Below, in pieces: positions 5,711 to 6,626 of a DNA stretch of 6,626 nt. The DNA is from Saprospiraceae bacterium (GTDB lineage Bacteria > Bacteroidota > Bacteroidia > Chitinophagales > Saprospiraceae). The translations under genes were made by a program, and so were the position numbers. Numbering within the stretch: position 1 is the first letter of the stretch; the number at the start of each line of letters is the position of its first letter. The notes beneath the pieces were generated by a model that saw only the letters and a list, made by a program, of their open reading frames with translations, made no database searches and was not told the origin of the DNA. The DNA lies in assembly GCA_013042795.1 (NCBI GenBank), contig JABDPK010000231.1:1-6626 (forward strand). Reading direction: 5' to 3'.

Positions 5711-6481
5711 ATGGAAAAGAAAAAAATAGAAAAACTCTTTAAGTACAGGCAACTTCCTGTGATGATGCAAACCATGCCTAAAGAGGAAAGAAAAGCTTTA
5801 AACAAGAAACTAGTGAAACTCCAGAGTGCTATTTATGCTCTTGATTTATACCTGGAAAGTAACTGGAAACTTTCAGATGAAGCATTGAATAACTACTGGA
5901 ATGAGATCAACTCAAGAATGGATGAGTTGGGTGTGTCCGCAGATGGAAGAACAAAACTTACAGCCAGTATAAAGAGATACCAGTTGCATGAAAGTCAGAT
6001 CAGGGAAAACAAATTACCTACAAGACTGGATCCTGAATACTATTATTATTATAAATCGTGTGATGTGAGACTCATGAGAAACCTGATCTACAGGTTTACG
6101 CCTCAACTGGCAAAATCTGAAAGTGCAACAGATTGGCGATACTATGATCTAATTACAGAGATTAATGATGATATAGGCGATCTCTTTGAGGATCTGGATA
6201 CAATAAATGGAAATTTATTCATCATCAAAATTTTTGAAGAAGGATTGGAAGAATCCGTGAAATTCTTTTCTGATTTTCTCGATGATATATTATTGAAATC
6301 TATAGAAAGGTTCAGGTCAAAATCGAAGGAAGAACTACGATATATCTCGAATTTAACTTTTGTGCGCTATGTAGAGACAAAATCACTGCTGAATAAGATG
6401 AAAAATGATATTGAAAAGAAAGGGATAAGCAGCAAAAAAGCAATGATTAAAAAACTTAGAAAATTGAAAAAATCACAATAG
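5711..6481 (+). CDS. Alpha-helical protein of unknown function, partner of the coiled-coil gene
   Basis: I do not recognise this 256-residue protein. It begins at ATG 5711 (M-E-K-K-K-I-E-K-L-F) and ends at TAG 6479-6481. It has no signal peptide, transmembrane segment or lipobox and looks entirely helical and cytoplasmic. The first 100 residues are basic and amphipathic. A run of five tyrosines (Y-Y-Y-Y-Y, about 110-114) is followed by the most family-like part: C-D-V-R-L-M-R-N-L-I-Y-R-F, D-W-R-Y-Y-D, and the acidic E-I-N-D-D-I-G-D-L-F-E-D-L-D-T-I-N-G-N. The C-terminus is strongly basic (K-K-x-M-I-K-K-L-R-K-L-K-K). The E-x-N-D-D-x-x-D cluster could bind metal, but no known enzyme signature is completed, so this is not claimed. 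Its 40-bp spacing from the coiled-coil gene, with no terminator visible, argues for one operon and possibly one complex. The alternative is a simple neighbour of unrelated function. Confidence 0.77.
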   Translation: MEKKKIEKLFKYRQLPVMMQTMPKEERKALNKKLVKLQSAIYALDLYLESNWKLSDEALNNYWNEINSRMDELGVSADGRTKLTASIKRYQLHESQIRENKLPTRLDPEYYYYYKSCDVRLMRNLIYRFTPQLAKSESATDWRYYDLITEINDDIGDLFEDLDTINGNLFIIKIFEEGLEESVKFFSDFLDDILLKSIERFRSKSKEELRYISNLTFVRYVETKSLLNKMKNDIEKKGISSKKAMIKKLRKLKKSQ

Positions 6482-6499
6482 CAGAAATTTATGTTTGCA

Positions 6500-6530
6500 A
6501 TTTCATTAGAAATCTGACTTTTTATTTTTA
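6500..6530 (+). terminator. Weak hairpin plus T-rich tract after the helical-protein gene
   Basis: ATTTC (6500-6504) and GAAAT (6509-6513) form a five-pair stem with a four-base loop. The T-rich tract CTGACTTTTTATTTTTA follows. It lies about 20 bases after the stop codon, as a terminator would. The stem has only one G-C pair and would be unstable, so this is a positional candidate rather than a convincing intrinsic terminator. Confidence 0.3.
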
Positions 6531-6554
6531 CAAAAATTTATTTTTCAAAATGTA

Positions 6555-6585
6555 TTTACAAACTAACTGAATTATTGTATATTTG
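6555..6585 (+). promoter_or_regulatory. Bacteroidota-type promoter for a gene beyond the window
   Basis: TATATTTG at 6578-6585 is a perfect match to the Bacteroidota primary-sigma -7 box TAnnTTTG. Exactly 19 bases upstream is TTTA (6555-6558), three of four matches to the -33 box TTTG. Transcription should start near 6590-6595. The ATGs at 6594 and 6611 are followed by in-frame stops within six codons, so the remaining bases are probably a 5' untranslated leader of a rightward gene outside the window. Confidence 0.6.
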
Positions 6586-6626
6586 GAATACTAATGGAAG
6601 TTGTTCTATAATGATTGGCTAGTGTC

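Overview
The window looks like chromosomal DNA from a member of the Bacteroidota, order not resolved. The evidence is AT-rich DNA (judged by eye), start codons without Shine-Dalgarno sequences, and an ECF sigma factor coupled to a membrane-anchored beta-barrel protein. There is also a short-signal lipoprotein and, at the right edge, a good TAnnTTTG-type promoter. I see no RNA genes, CRISPR array, insertion sequence, phage gene or attachment site.

Layout. (1) Positions 1-309 hold the C-terminal end of a GT-B glycosyltransferase reading rightward. (2) Positions 360-833 hold a MazG/PRA-PH-like nucleotide pyrophosphohydrolase, also rightward. It ends 3 bp from the stop codon of a convergent leftward operon. 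(3) That operon, read on the minus strand from 3715 down to 837, encodes an ECF sigma factor, a 438-residue protein with an anti-sigma-like N-terminus, one transmembrane helix, a low-complexity linker and a C-terminal outer-membrane barrel, and then a predicted lipoprotein. (4) Further upstream on the minus strand (4589-3774) is a soluble 271-residue protein made largely of 11/22-residue amphipathic repeats, with an acidic tail. (5) A 133-bp divergent intergenic region carries a 9-bp inverted repeat near its centre. (6) Rightward from there is a probable two-gene unit: a coiled-coil protein with a WGxWD motif (4723-5670) and an alpha-helical protein of unknown function (5711-6481). (7) The last 145 bases hold a weak terminator candidate and a promoter for a gene beyond the window.

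The most interesting system is the sigma/barrel/lipoprotein operon. Its middle protein has the architecture of the dual membrane-spanning anti-sigma factors (Dma) described in Bacteroides thetaiotaomicron. In that design one polypeptide holds a sigma factor at the inner membrane and reaches the outer membrane with its own barrel. The inferred circuit is that a change at the outer membrane is sensed by the barrel, possibly with help from the lipoprotein, and releases the sigma factor. The coiled-coil/helical pair and the repeat protein are a second, functionally unassigned group.
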